DNA of 64,000 nucleotides, taken from Bacillota bacterium. Its GTDB lineage: Bacteria; Bacillota; Clostridia; Tissierellales; Sedimentibacteraceae. A program made the position numbers and the translations under genes. Under the pieces are notes generated by a model, which saw only the letters and a list, made by a program, of their open reading frames with translations, did not search any database and had not been told where the DNA came from. The stretch covers positions 62,001 to 126,000 of the forward strand of contig JAEXUD010000066.1 of assembly GCA_023453025.1 (NCBI GenBank). The letters run 5' to 3'. Below, piece after piece: positions 9,689 through 18,502 of the stretch. Position 1 is the first letter of the stretch. Each line of letters opens with the position of its first letter.

Positions 9689-10477
9689 TCATCTGGTCAA
9701 TTCGGGGGATTTAGGCAGCAGTGATTCAATGAGCATTCTTGAATATGAATGTCTGAAGTCCGAATATGAACTTGCATTACTGATCTGCTCTACAATACAG
9801 CCGTCCTTCATCACTACAACATGGTCGGAAATATACAGAGCAACGTCAATGTCGTGGGTAATAAACAAAAAAGTGCCGAGGCTCTCTTCTTTCAGCTGCA
9901 AAATCAAATCCAATATCTGTTTCCGAATTGTCACGTCAAGACCGCTGACCGATTCGTCAAACACAACGAATTTTGGCGCGACAATCAAAGCCCGTGCAAT
10001 GCACACCCTCTTAAGCTGACCTCCGCTCAGTTCGTGAGGGAGCCGATCCAGCAGTGCGGAAGGAAGCTGTACCTGATCGGCAACATTCAAAATCTTTTTG
10101 CGCTCATCCCGCTTGCCGGTATTCGTCAGACAACGCAGCGGCTCGGAAATGGAATCATAAACCCGAAGCCGCGGATCCAGCGCACCTTGCGCGTTTTGTA
10201 AAACCATCTGAAACTCCGCCCTCTTAAGGCGCAGTTCCTGTTTTTTCATTGCCAGTATGTTTTTTCCTTCAAGTAATATCTCTCCGGATGTCGGACTCTC
10301 GATGCACACCAGCATACGAGCCAGCGTGCTTTTGCCGCTGCCGCTCTCTCCGACCAACGCATAACTCCTGTGTCCGTCCAAAGTAAGTGATACCTGTTTA
10401 ACAGCATCGACGTATATCTTTTGTCCTTTTTTATCCCGCATGACATAGCGCTTTGACAGATTACTGATTTCAATCAT
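9689..10477 (-). CDS. Opp/Nik-type importer ATPase (OppF/NikE position)
   Basis: A 262-residue ABC ATPase that powers the importer. Walker A VGESGSGKST, signature LSGGQLKR and Walker B FVVFDESVSGLD with Glu are intact. The length (262) matches the NikE type, without the C-terminal extension of long OppF proteins. ATG 10477 follows AAAGGAG and overlaps the previous gene's stop in the 4-base ATGA form, a sign of coupled translation. Its partner is the next ATPase in the operon. Confidence 0.9.
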   Translation of the reverse strand: MIEISNLSKRYVMRDKKGQKIYVDAVKQVSLTLDGHRSYALVGESGSGKSTLARMLVCIESPTSGEILLEGKNILAMKKQELRLKRAEFQMVLQNAQGALDPRLRVYDSISEPLRCLTNTGKRDERKKILNVADQVQLPSALLDRLPHELSGGQLKRVCIARALIVAPKFVVFDESVSGLDVTIRKQILDLILQLKEESLGTFLFITHDIDVALYISDHVVVMKDGCIVEQISNASSYSDFRHSYSRMLIESLLPKSPELTR

Positions 10478-11262
10478 AGCTGCTCCTTTACAAGAAGACT
10501 GGCCTTCAAAAGCTCCCATGTATATGGATGTTGCGGAGACGCGAAAATGTCATGTACCGTACCGCTTTCGATAATTTTGCCTTCTTTCATCACAATCACA
10601 TCGTCCGCAAGCTTAGCTGCCACGCCAAAGTCATGGGTAACAAGCAGAACGCTGATCCCGTTCTTTTTCATCTTTTCAATTTCATCCAACACATCATTTT
10701 GGTTTTTCACGTCCAGTGCGGTGGTAGCCTCGTCGGCGATAATGATCTCAGGCTCAAGGATGAGCGCCAGCGCAATCACAATCCTCTGGAGCATTCCCCC
10801 GCTCAGGGTATGAGGATAACTGTTCATTAACTGACTGCAACGCGGGAGGTTTATTTTTTCGAGGGCGTTGCAGCCAGCCACAAAGGCCTCTTTTTTTGTT
10901 ATATTCTTATGCACACGTATGGTTTCCACAATCTGCGAACCGATTTTAACGGTCGGGTCAAACGCCGACATGGGATTCTGAACAATCATGGAAATCCGGT
11001 ATCCGCAAAGCGCACGGATATCCTTCTCTTTCATGGAAAGAAGCTCCGTCCCCCGGTAAAGGGCGCTGCCGGAGATATGAAATGTTTTTGTATTGAGCAG
11101 TTGGAGAATCGCTTTACAGGTCAATGTCTTGCCGCTGCCGCTTTCTCCTACAAGTGCCAATGCAGAGCTCTTCCGAAGCGTAAAACCCACATCCTCAACG
11201 AGAGGCTGTTCAGAATCATTAAGTCCGATGCAAAGACCTGATACTTTCAGCAGTTCGCTCAC
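10474..11262 (-). CDS. Opp/Nik-type importer ATPase (OppD/NikD position)
   Basis: A 262-residue ABC ATPase with Walker A GESGSGKTLT near residue 37, signature LSGGMLQR, Walker B IIIADEATTALD and an ISVLLVTHDFGVAAKLADD switch region. It pairs with the downstream ATPase to drive the two permeases. Its start overlaps the DppC-type gene's stop by 4 bases. The short length is like NikD rather than OppD. Confidence 0.9.
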   Translation of the reverse strand: MSELLKVSGLCIGLNDSEQPLVEDVGFTLRKSSALALVGESGSGKTLTCKAILQLLNTKTFHISGSALYRGTELLSMKEKDIRALCGYRISMIVQNPMSAFDPTVKIGSQIVETIRVHKNITKKEAFVAGCNALEKINLPRCSQLMNSYPHTLSGGMLQRIVIALALILEPEIIIADEATTALDVKNQNDVLDEIEKMKKNGISVLLVTHDFGVAAKLADDVIVMKEGKIIESGTVHDIFASPQHPYTWELLKASLLVKEQL

Positions 11263-12083
11263 AGGCTCACCTCCTCAGGCGAAACAATGTCCCGCAGTGC
11301 CTCTCCAAACAGATTAAAGCCCGCCGCCGCAAGCAGAATGCATGCACCCGGATACAGGACGAAGGAAGGATAAGTATAAAAGTTTGATTTGGCCTCGCTG
11401 AGCATTGCACCCCACTCGGCCACGCCTTTTTCAAATCCAAGCCCTAAAAAGGAAAAGCTCGACACCATGAGAATCGCGGAGGCAATTCCCGTGCTCAGAT
11501 ATACAATACATTGAGGAAGAATATTAGGAATGATATGATGTACAATAATCCCCAGATCACTGCATCCGGCAATCTTTGACGCAGTCACATACTCCTTGTT
11601 TTGCTCAATCTTTGCATATGTTCTGACTACCTTGGCAAACCATACCCATGTCGAGAAAAATACAGCAATAAGGATGTTGCCAATCCCCTGCCCCAAAGCC
11701 CCGACCAGGGAGAGCACAATAACCAGCGGAGGAAATGCCATGAAAATGTCGCATACCACCAAAAAAACGCGTTCGAATCCTCCTCCGATATAAGCTGCCG
11801 CCGTTCCTAACGTAATTCCCATGACTCCGACTGCTAAAAGCGACGGCACGGCAATTCCGAGAGAATACCTCGCACCAATCATCAGCCTTGAAAGCACACA
11901 GCGTCCCAGCTGATCTGTTCCCAGCGGATACTCTGCGCTTGCGGGCAGGAATTTTTTGAGCACATCTATCTTATTCGGGTCATTCGGCATAAGGAGCGGC
12001 GCAAAAACGGCAACAATTACAACAAATAGAATAATAATGAGTCCGGCTAAAGCCTGTCCGTTGTGCAGTGTTTTTTTAATCAT
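11259..12083 (-). CDS. Opp/Nik-type permease (DppC/NikC position)
   Basis: A 274-residue inner-membrane permease with an N-terminal hydrophobic segment (LIIILFVVIVAVFAPL), the PASAEYPLGTDQLGRCVLSRLMIGARYSL segment typical of DppC/NikC, and an EAA-like loop (YVTASKIAGCSDLGIIVHHIIPN). ATG 12083 follows AAGGGGGGAAGAC. It overlaps the DppB-type gene by 8 bases. It forms the channel together with that partner. Confidence 0.92.
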   Translation of the reverse strand: MIKKTLHNGQALAGLIIILFVVIVAVFAPLLMPNDPNKIDVLKKFLPASAEYPLGTDQLGRCVLSRLMIGARYSLGIAVPSLLAVGVMGITLGTAAAYIGGGFERVFLVVCDIFMAFPPLVIVLSLVGALGQGIGNILIAVFFSTWVWFAKVVRTYAKIEQNKEYVTASKIAGCSDLGIIVHHIIPNILPQCIVYLSTGIASAILMVSSFSFLGLGFEKGVAEWGAMLSEAKSNFYTYPSFVLYPGACILLAAAGFNLFGEALRDIVSPEEVSL

Positions 12084-13023
12084 ATAGTCTTCCCCCCTTA
12101 CCGGATATCTGTGGATTCAGTCGTATGTTGATAAGGTCTGCAAGTGTATTGAAAAAAACAAAAATAAGTGCAATGACCAAGACACAGCCGTTAATCGTCG
12201 GCAAATCCCGACCGATGATTGCATCGACCAAGTGCATCCCAATACCCTTCATTGAAAAAATACTTTCTACAACAGCACTTCCCGCCACCATATATCCGAG
12301 ATATTGGCAAAACATCGTAATCATTGGAGGGAGGGAATTTTTAAAAACATGTCCCCATATAATACGGCTGTTCCCAATCCCGCGAGCCTTTGCATAAACC
12401 ACATAATACATGTTAAGGTTAGATAGAATAGCTGCTCTGAAGAGCCGAACAGAAGAAGACGCAATAGGTATCCCAAGCGCAAGCGAGGGCAATACCATAC
12501 CGCGGAAGCTCCCATGATCTACCACCTTGAAAACATGGAAGGTAACCGCAAATACCAATAACAGCAAAAATCCCAACCAAAAATTCGGGATGGAAATACC
12601 TAAAACCGTTACCGCTCTTATCAAGTGATCAAAGAAACTATTTTTCTTTATGGCGGAAAGCACGCTGATCGGTACAGACAGAAATATGATCAAAAATAGG
12701 GAAATTCCTACGAGCCGCATCGTAACAGGCAGCTTCTGTGCAATATCAAGGCCGACCGGATTTCTTGTGAGGTATGAAATACCCAGGTCACCCTTTACAC
12801 TGTTGACAATCCAACTGAAATACTGTTGATGCAACGGAAGGTCCAGCTTCATTTCCTTTCGTATCTCTTCAATCTGTGCCGGAGTAGGATTCATCATGCT
12901 CCGACGGGCAAAGGCTTCTGCCGGGTCTGCAGATGACAAATTTGACAGCAGAAAGGACAGTAGAGTTACCCCTATTAATACAAGTATCAAGTTCAAAAAT
13001 CTATTTCGAATATATGTAAACAA
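12076..13023 (-). CDS. Opp/Nik-type permease (DppB/NikB position), first gene of metal-type importer operon
   Basis: A 315-residue DppB/NikB-type permease: N-terminal YIRNRFLNLILVLIGVTLLSF, a periplasmic segment with SSADPAEAFARR and LDLPLHQQYFSWI, and an EAA loop (YVVYAKARGIGNSRIIWGHVFKN). I place the start at TTG 13023, preceded by AAAGGGGATAA. A GTG nine codons upstream (13050) lacks a ribosome site. It heads a seven-gene operon (12076 down to 4501). The promoter lies about 165-193 bases upstream, with two operator-like repeats near it. Confidence 0.88.
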   Translation of the reverse strand: MFTYIRNRFLNLILVLIGVTLLSFLLSNLSSADPAEAFARRSMMNPTPAQIEEIRKEMKLDLPLHQQYFSWIVNSVKGDLGISYLTRNPVGLDIAQKLPVTMRLVGISLFLIIFLSVPISVLSAIKKNSFFDHLIRAVTVLGISIPNFWLGFLLLLVFAVTFHVFKVVDHGSFRGMVLPSLALGIPIASSSVRLFRAAILSNLNMYYVVYAKARGIGNSRIIWGHVFKNSLPPMITMFCQYLGYMVAGSAVVESIFSMKGIGMHLVDAIIGRDLPTINGCVLVIALIFVFFNTLADLINIRLNPQISGKGGRLYD

Positions 13024-13069
13024 ATTATCCCCTTTCGTCAGGTCAAACACTGATTGTTAGCTAAATTTA

Positions 13070-13087
13070 AGTTAGTCACGTCTAACT
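13070..13087. promoter_or_regulatory. Operator-like inverted repeat GTTAG-N6-CTAAC, copy 2
   Basis: AGTTAG (13070-13075) and CTAACT (13082-13087) are inverted around TCACGT. Another GTTAG with an overlapping TTAGCTAA palindrome lies at 13056-13064. The half-sites resemble DtxR/IdeR-type boxes (TTAGGTTAG...), but the spacing differs. Confidence 0.6.
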
Positions 13088-13159
13088 ATCGTTTAAAAAA
13101 ATATGCAGTTACTATTCTATTACCAACAATAGAGTTGACACACTCGGATCTCCAGCATA

Positions 13160-13177
13160 GGTTAGATAAGCCTAACC
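13160..13177. promoter_or_regulatory. Operator-like inverted repeat GGTTAG-N6-CTAACC, copy 1
   Basis: The arms 13160-13165 and 13172-13177 are perfect, with spacer ATAAGC. The site begins 10 bases past the -10 box of the importer promoter, so it covers the expected transcription start, a standard place for a repressor. Confidence 0.7.
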
Positions 13178-13187
13178 GATATACAAA

Positions 13188-13216
13188 ATTATAATTTATG
13201 CTTATTACCTTGTCAA
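13188..13216 (-). promoter_or_regulatory. Sigma-70-type promoter of the first importer operon
   Basis: On the minus strand TTGACA (13211-13216), 17 bases and TATAAT (13188-13193) match the consensus exactly. The operator follows immediately. Confidence 0.8.
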
Positions 13217-13267
13217 GTATTCTTTACCAAAAAAATGTCAAACTTACTTGAAACTTAAAAAAATATT

Positions 13268-13282
13268 AAGGCCAAGAGCCTT
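13268..13282 (-). terminator. Probable terminator of the second importer operon
   Basis: AAGGC-CAAGA-GCCTT hairpin, just past the stop at 13302. On the minus strand it is followed by an A+T run with seven T's. The stem is short. Confidence 0.55.
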
Positions 13283-13301
13283 GCACTTTGTGTTGCCAGG
13301 G

Positions 13302-14054
13302 TTATTCTAATCTTCCTTTAAAATATTTATAGGCTTCTATTAACTTTAAACTGTATTCTGTTTCGGCAGTTTCATAAAATCTTTTAAATTCTTTATGCTC
13401 CAATAAATTTCCGTCTTTAATGACCGCAATTTTATCCCAACTGTCTTTTAAAAAATCTATTTCATGCATTATGGAGATTAAAATTATTTTTTTATCTTCT
13501 TTAATTTTATTGAGCAGCCCGTATATTTCTTCACTGCTTTTTTCATCCAGCATTGATGTGCATTCATCAGCTATTATAATATTCGGGTTAGTAATCAAAG
13601 AGCGTGCTATACACAGCTTTTGCCTTTGGCCTCCGCTGAGGACCTCAACCTTCTCACTCAAGTAATTTAACAGATTCTCGTCTACATACCCAAGGGCTTC
13701 CTCAATGGATATATGCTTATATTTGTTTCTTCTGCAAATAGCCGTTGTTTCCTTTAATGTTTTTAATACTGTATAATTGCTTTCCAGAGCACTGTACGGG
13801 TCCTGAAATATATATTGAATTTTGGCGCATTGATTAAATGGTCTGTTTTTTAAAGCAGTAAGCTGTTTATTGTTTAGCAGCACCTGTCCGCTGTCTTGTT
13901 TTTCTAATCCAATAATAATCTTTGCAAGTGTCGTTTTTCCGCTGCCGCTTTCACCGACTACTGCAGTGCTTTCACCACAGGCAAATTCCATGCTGATATT
14001 ATCCAGCACCTGTTTGTCTCCGTATTTTTTATTTAGATTTATAACCTTAAGCAT
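13302..14054 (-). CDS. Second Opp/Nik-type importer, ATPase (OppF/NikE position)
   Basis: A 250-residue ABC ATPase: Walker A GESGSGKTT near residue 36, signature LSGGQRQK, Walker B IIIADECTSMLDE with catalytic Glu. It is last in a five-gene A+T-rich importer operon. The ribosome site is weak (GAAGTGAT), and the gap to the preceding ATPase gene is 11 bases, so translation may be coupled. Substrate unknown; nickel, peptide or opine metallophore are all possible for the family. Confidence 0.88.
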   Translation of the reverse strand: MLKVINLNKKYGDKQVLDNISMEFACGESTAVVGESGSGKTTLAKIIIGLEKQDSGQVLLNNKQLTALKNRPFNQCAKIQYIFQDPYSALESNYTVLKTLKETTAICRRNKYKHISIEEALGYVDENLLNYLSEKVEVLSGGQRQKLCIARSLITNPNIIIADECTSMLDEKSSEEIYGLLNKIKEDKKIILISIMHEIDFLKDSWDKIAVIKDGNLLEHKEFKRFYETAETEYSLKLIEAYKYFKGRLE

Positions 14055-14065
14055 TTTATCACTTC

Positions 14066-14692
14066 TTATAGTTTTATTACTCTGTCACAGAGCTTCATTA
14101 AAAAATCATAGTTGTGCGAAACCATTATAATCGAAGTTCGACTTCTGATTTTATTCAGAAAGTCAGCTATTATCTTTGTGGTAATTAAATCAAGTGCCGA
14201 TGAGGGCTCATCCAACACCAATAGATTTGGCTTTTTCAGCACACAAAGCATTATTGCGGCTCTTTGCTTTTGACCGCCGCTCATCATGTATGGGTAATAA
14301 TTTAATAAATCTTTTTCTAAAGAAAGACCTTCCAGCATATTGCATATTTCATCTTCATTGTAACCAATATTATTGCTGCGCAATAACAGCTGCACATGAT
14401 TATTTAAAGTTATTTTAGGGTTTAAGGCATCCTGGCAAAATTGAGGACAATAGCTTAAATAACTATATTTCTCCTTTCCGATGCTGCTTAAGTCCTTGTG
14501 AAACAGCTCAGCCTTTGTATATGATATTTTACCCCTGAACTCTATCCCAAACAATGAATCCAGCAAGGAAGTCTTGCCGCAGCCGCTGCTCCCGCTTAAA
14601 CCGATAAATTCCTTGTCTTTAATTTCTAGATTTTCATATGCAATAATTTTGTTGTCATTATAAGCAATACTATAATCCTTTAATTCCAGCAT
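14066..14692 (-). CDS. Second Opp/Nik-type importer, short ATPase (OppD/NikD position)
   Basis: A 208-residue ABC ATPase with Walker A SGSSGCGKTS near residue 29, signature MSGGQKQRA and Walker B LLVLDEPSSALD. It ends soon after the switch His (MVSHNYDFLMKLCDRVIKL) and so lacks the usual C-terminal extension of OppD (about 320) or NikD (about 255). The stop is followed normally by the next gene, so it seems a naturally short form and not a truncation. ATG 14692 has GAGG about 8 bases upstream and the frame is open 7 codons further. Confidence 0.85.
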   Translation of the reverse strand: MLELKDYSIAYNDNKIIAYENLEIKDKEFIGLSGSSGCGKTSLLDSLFGIEFRGKISYTKAELFHKDLSSIGKEKYSYLSYCPQFCQDALNPKITLNNHVQLLLRSNNIGYNEDEICNMLEGLSLEKDLLNYYPYMMSGGQKQRAAIMLCVLKKPNLLVLDEPSSALDLITTKIIADFLNKIRSRTSIIMVSHNYDFLMKLCDRVIKL

Positions 14693-14702
14693 AAATTTTC
14701 CT

Positions 14703-15494
14703 CTATTCTTCAAAGGTTAACAGCGAAAGAGACAGCACATAGACAAATACACATAATATGGCAGGAATCAGGTACCATATTATAACATCATCATAAAATA
14801 AATTTTCGTAATTCATTGCTGCCTTTATCAGTTTGCCCCATGTTTTAGATAAGGGATCTCCTATTCCGAAAAATGATAAAGTTGTTTCATACATAACAGC
14901 CTTGTTGCATTGCAATATAAAGCATGTGACTGCAACCGGATATAAATCAAAATATAATTTCTTAAACAAATCAACGATATTGCCCTTCATAAGCATTGTA
15001 TATTTAACCTTATTTTTTCCCATGCAGCCCATTATTTTTGAGCGTGCTATTTTATAAACTTTCGACCAGGAGAAAAATACTATGGAAAGTATTGTATTGA
15101 TCATATCGGGTCTGGAAAAAACCGCAAAAAACATTATGATTATAATTTCAGGCACTATGAGAAATAAATTGGACAAATGAAAAATTACCCCATCCACTTT
15201 TCCTTTATATAAGCATGATATAAAAGCCAGAATTATACCTGTTAACGTACTTAAGAATCCTGATACCAGCGAAATAAATATCGTTGTTTTAAAACCGTTT
15301 AACAGCATAGAAAATATATCTCGTCCCATTTCATCAGTGCCGAGCAAATGCATGGACGAAGGCCTCAAAAGCACATCATGGCTGAAGTCATCTGTTTCAA
15401 AAGGCATTATAAAATCACTTGCCAGTGCCGTGATTAAATATAGAATTAATATTATCAGGCATACCTTTTTAGTAACTGTTAATTTTGCTATCAT
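14703..15494 (-). CDS. Second Opp/Nik-type importer, permease (DppC/NikC position)
   Basis: A 263-residue permease with hydrophobic N-terminus (VCLIILILYLITALASDF), the LRPSSMHLLGTDEMGRDIFS segment typical of DppC/NikC, and about five further membrane segments. The end, SFFGIGDPLSKTWGKLIKAAM, is as in the family. ATG 15494 follows GAGGACT. The gap to the DppB-type gene upstream is 5 bases. Confidence 0.9.
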   Translation of the reverse strand: MIAKLTVTKKVCLIILILYLITALASDFIMPFETDDFSHDVLLRPSSMHLLGTDEMGRDIFSMLLNGFKTTIFISLVSGFLSTLTGIILAFISCLYKGKVDGVIFHLSNLFLIVPEIIIIMFFAVFSRPDMINTILSIVFFSWSKVYKIARSKIMGCMGKNKVKYTMLMKGNIVDLFKKLYFDLYPVAVTCFILQCNKAVMYETTLSFFGIGDPLSKTWGKLIKAAMNYENLFYDDVIIWYLIPAILCVFVYVLSLSLLTFEE

Positions 15495-15499
15495 AGTCC

Positions 15500-16456
15500 T
15501 CAGTATTTCTCCGTGTTGTTTTTAAGAATCATTTCAAATATCAAGTTTATAACTAAGCCATACAGACAGGTTATTATCAATATTCCCTGCATTAAGGGAT
15601 AATCCCTGCCGGATGTGGCTGATTTTAACAGCAGTCCTATACCCGGATAAGAAAAAATAGCTTCAATAAAGATTGAGCCGGTAATTGCATAAATGAATTG
15701 AACATTAATTTTTCCCAATAATTCCGGAATGATATTTTTATATATGAATTTGGATCGAATTTGTCTCTCATGAATATTTAAATAGTTTGCAAATGTTACA
15801 TAGTTTTCCTTTTTTATTTTTTGAGTACTGTTGTATGCCAAAATGTATATACCCGGTATTTCACAGATAGTCAATGTAAAAAAAGGTAAAATAAAATGCC
15901 GCAGGACATCCTTATAAAATTCAGATGTAAAGAATTCAATGCCAGGTGTATAGGCGCCCCATGCAGGAAAAAGCTTCAGCCTGTAGCCCGCTATTCCCTG
16001 TATAAGAACTGCGGCTAAAAAAGCAGGCATTGCCTGAACTCCTATCATAAGCATCATTTTCAGCCTGCTTGATTTTCCTGTCAATGATGTCTTGATTCCA
16101 AGGGTTATTGCTGTTATTAATGAAACTGTCAATGAAGAAAATGACAGCAGCAAAGTCCAGGGCAATCTGCCTTTTACCAGGCTTATAACCGGCATACGGT
16201 AGTAAAAGGAATAGCCTAAATCAAAATTACTTAAATGCTTTAAATAAAGAATGAATTGCTCATGAACAGGCTTGTCCGGTGCATAGTATTCCTTAAATGC
16301 ATTAAAGGTTTCTTCCGGCAATGACTGATTTAAAATGTAGGTATCATATTGAGCATATGATAAAGGACTCCCGGGGATTATCCTCGGGAGTATAAAGCTG
16401 ATAAATAATATTAAGAAAATATAAGCTGAATACTTAGCCAAGATCTTAAATTTCAT
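15500..16456 (-). CDS. Second Opp/Nik-type importer, permease (DppB/NikB position)
   Basis: A 318-residue permease: N-terminal segment YSAYIFLILFISFILPRIIPGSPL, periplasmic segment YYAPDKPVHEQFILYLKHLSNFDLGYSFYYRMPV, and an ENYVTFANYLNIHERQI EAA-like loop. It overlaps the stop of the lipoprotein gene by one base. It pairs with the next gene's product to make the channel. Confidence 0.9.
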   Translation of the reverse strand: MKFKILAKYSAYIFLILFISFILPRIIPGSPLSYAQYDTYILNQSLPEETFNAFKEYYAPDKPVHEQFILYLKHLSNFDLGYSFYYRMPVISLVKGRLPWTLLLSFSSLTVSLITAITLGIKTSLTGKSSRLKMMLMIGVQAMPAFLAAVLIQGIAGYRLKLFPAWGAYTPGIEFFTSEFYKDVLRHFILPFFTLTICEIPGIYILAYNSTQKIKKENYVTFANYLNIHERQIRSKFIYKNIIPELLGKINVQFIYAITGSIFIEAIFSYPGIGLLLKSATSGRDYPLMQGILIITCLYGLVINLIFEMILKNNTEKY

Positions 16457-18117
16457 TATTTATTCCACTGTCCTCTTACAAATACCAATTTATTATGTAT
16501 TGTCGGAACTGCCAATGCAACTCCGTCCTTAGTATAGAACCACCCGTCAAACACTTCCGGATTATATGCACTGCATGATTTATTATAATAAAGTGTCAGT
16601 GTGGGCAATTCCTCAGCAATTATTTTTTGCAGCTTTGCTACTGATTCATATCTGGCATTCTTATCAAGCTCACCTAACTGCCGGTTGAATATTTCATTGA
16701 ATTCCTTGTTGTACCAGCTCTGACCGCCCTGTGTTGTTACCTGAGGTGTGGAAGCCTGAGTTTCCTCGGACACAAAACCCTTTAATAACACAGGATCTCC
16801 GCCAAATGAACCATGTCCGTTAAACGCAAGGGTAAACTTCCCTTCTTTTATTAATGAAGCTATGGAGTTTTGATCCATCGCCTTAACCTCGATGCTTATA
16901 CCAATATCCCCAAGATATTTTTTCAGTAATTCTGCAACAGGTACATATTCTTCTGAAACGATAAATTCATAAACTAATTCTCTGCCGTTATATTCAACAA
17001 CTCCGTCTCCGTTTGAATCCGCTATACTGACGGATGTCAACAATTCTTTAGCTTTATCCACATCATAGTCATATGTCTTAACATCTGATGAATACCATTC
17101 TGATGTCGGATGAATGTGACCGGCGTTTCCCGGATCAGCTGCCCCTTTACGAGCCTTTTCAACCAGTTCATTTCTGTTAATAGCATAATACATGGCTTGC
17201 CTTAATTCTTTTATATTTAATTCTTCAACACCGAAGTTAAAATACATTCTTCCGACCCACAGTCCGGGGCCTTCAATAACCTTGTACTTGCTGCTTTCCT
17301 CTTTCAGCTTCACTGCTTCGCCGTACTTGATGTTGGCTGCCATGTCTATTTCGCCGGCAACTAAGGCTTCCTTTGTATTTTCAACAGACGACATTATCAG
17401 CTTGTCAATTTGAACTTCTCCGAGGAAATAATCCTTATTTGCATTGAATACATAAACTCCGGATTCCTTGTCATAGCTTTCAAGAATTAATGGTCCGGAG
17501 CCCACAACAGCTTCTGCTGTATTGAACTTTTCAGGTTCTGTCACATTCTCCCAAATATGCTTTGGCATAATCGGAACATTTCCTGCCACATCTGTTAAAA
17601 ACGGAACAAATATGTCTTTTAACTCAATTTCAACTGTAGTTTCATCAATAGCCGTAACTGTTTCTACGGGATCAACGCTAACCCATTGATAGGGATGTCT
17701 CTTCAAGTAATCAAATGAAAATTTAACATCTTCAGCAGTGAGAGGTTGTCCATCTGTGAATTTAACATTATCATTTAAATAAAATGTATATGTCTTGTTG
17801 TCATCTGAAACCTTCCATTCTTTTGCCAGAAGCGGAATAGTGCCTGTCTCATCCTTCCATACCAGGGTGTCAAATGTAAAGCTTACCAATAAATAACCTC
17901 TACCCTTTGGAGATGAAGTGTATACAGAAGGATACCCTAAATTGTCTCCATCCATTCGCAATACTCTTTCTTCTCTTGGTGTTTCGCCAGCTTCTTCAAC
18001 TGCCGGTTCTTCTGCTTTTTCAGCGTCCGCAGGAATGCTTTCAGGCTGTTTATCAGAACAAGCTGCAAAGCTAAGCACCATAAGCATAGCTAAGATAATT
18101 GAAAATATTTTCTTCAT
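16456..18117 (-). CDS. Second importer, solute-binding lipoprotein, family 5
   Basis: A 553-residue SBP_bac_5 protein with signal MKKIFSIILAMLMVLSF and lipobox FAAC (Cys20), followed by an acidic linker (PADAEKAEEPAVEEAGE) that probably spaces it from the membrane. LAKEWKVSDDNKTYTFYLNDNVKFTDGQP is diagnostic. ATG 18117 has GGAGG 6 bases upstream; 34 more open codons upstream lack support. It is first in its operon, the usual place for the binding protein. I see no GTTAG-N6-CTAAC operator ahead of it, unlike the first importer. Confidence 0.92.
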   Translation of the reverse strand: MKKIFSIILAMLMVLSFAACSDKQPESIPADAEKAEEPAVEEAGETPREERVLRMDGDNLGYPSVYTSSPKGRGYLLVSFTFDTLVWKDETGTIPLLAKEWKVSDDNKTYTFYLNDNVKFTDGQPLTAEDVKFSFDYLKRHPYQWVSVDPVETVTAIDETTVEIELKDIFVPFLTDVAGNVPIMPKHIWENVTEPEKFNTAEAVVGSGPLILESYDKESGVYVFNANKDYFLGEVQIDKLIMSSVENTKEALVAGEIDMAANIKYGEAVKLKEESSKYKVIEGPGLWVGRMYFNFGVEELNIKELRQAMYYAINRNELVEKARKGAADPGNAGHIHPTSEWYSSDVKTYDYDVDKAKELLTSVSIADSNGDGVVEYNGRELVYEFIVSEEYVPVAELLKKYLGDIGISIEVKAMDQNSIASLIKEGKFTLAFNGHGSFGGDPVLLKGFVSEETQASTPQVTTQGGQSWYNKEFNEIFNRQLGELDKNARYESVAKLQKIIAEELPTLTLYYNKSCSAYNPEVFDGWFYTKDGVALAVPTIHNKLVFVRGQWNK

Positions 18118-18502
18118 AATTCCTCCGAATGTTAATTTTATACCATATTTATTATACTTATATAAATTGTTTAAATGAAATGAATCTTTTTCATGGTAAA
18201 CGAAGAAACTAAAAAACAAACTTATAATTCAAGTTCCTTTTGCATTAAACAGCATCTTTGTAAGTATGCTGCCGGCATTCAGCAGGGCTTGTTTTAATTG
18301 TAATAATACCGATTACACAGTTGATTGCACATAATAGTATCGACGCGGTTCTGGTTCTGATGAGAATAAAGGACTCATTATTTAAGTTATGGGTTGGGTT
18401 TTCGGGAGCAGCAATAATCTCCGCTACAATGGGTGTTTTTTGTATTTGTTATATAAGGTTTTATGGTGCTGTCGTCAGTGCTTGTCAGAAAAACAGTATA
18501 AA
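18118..18502. other. Intergenic region between second importer and suf operon
   Basis: It should hold the importer's promoter (A+T-rich, several TATAAT-like boxes at 18130-18165, none decisive) and the end of the suf transcript. A + strand frame from 18321 reads MIAHNSIDAVLVLMRIKD and continues as hydrophobic sequence into sufU antisense. I consider it a remnant or chance. Confidence 0.4.

Noticed and set aside
13070..13177. Calling the GTTAG repeats a standard IdeR/DtxR or Fur box
   Set aside because: The half-sites are similar to IdeR boxes, but the N6 spacing is not that of the known 19-bp box, and there is no GATAAT Fur repeat.
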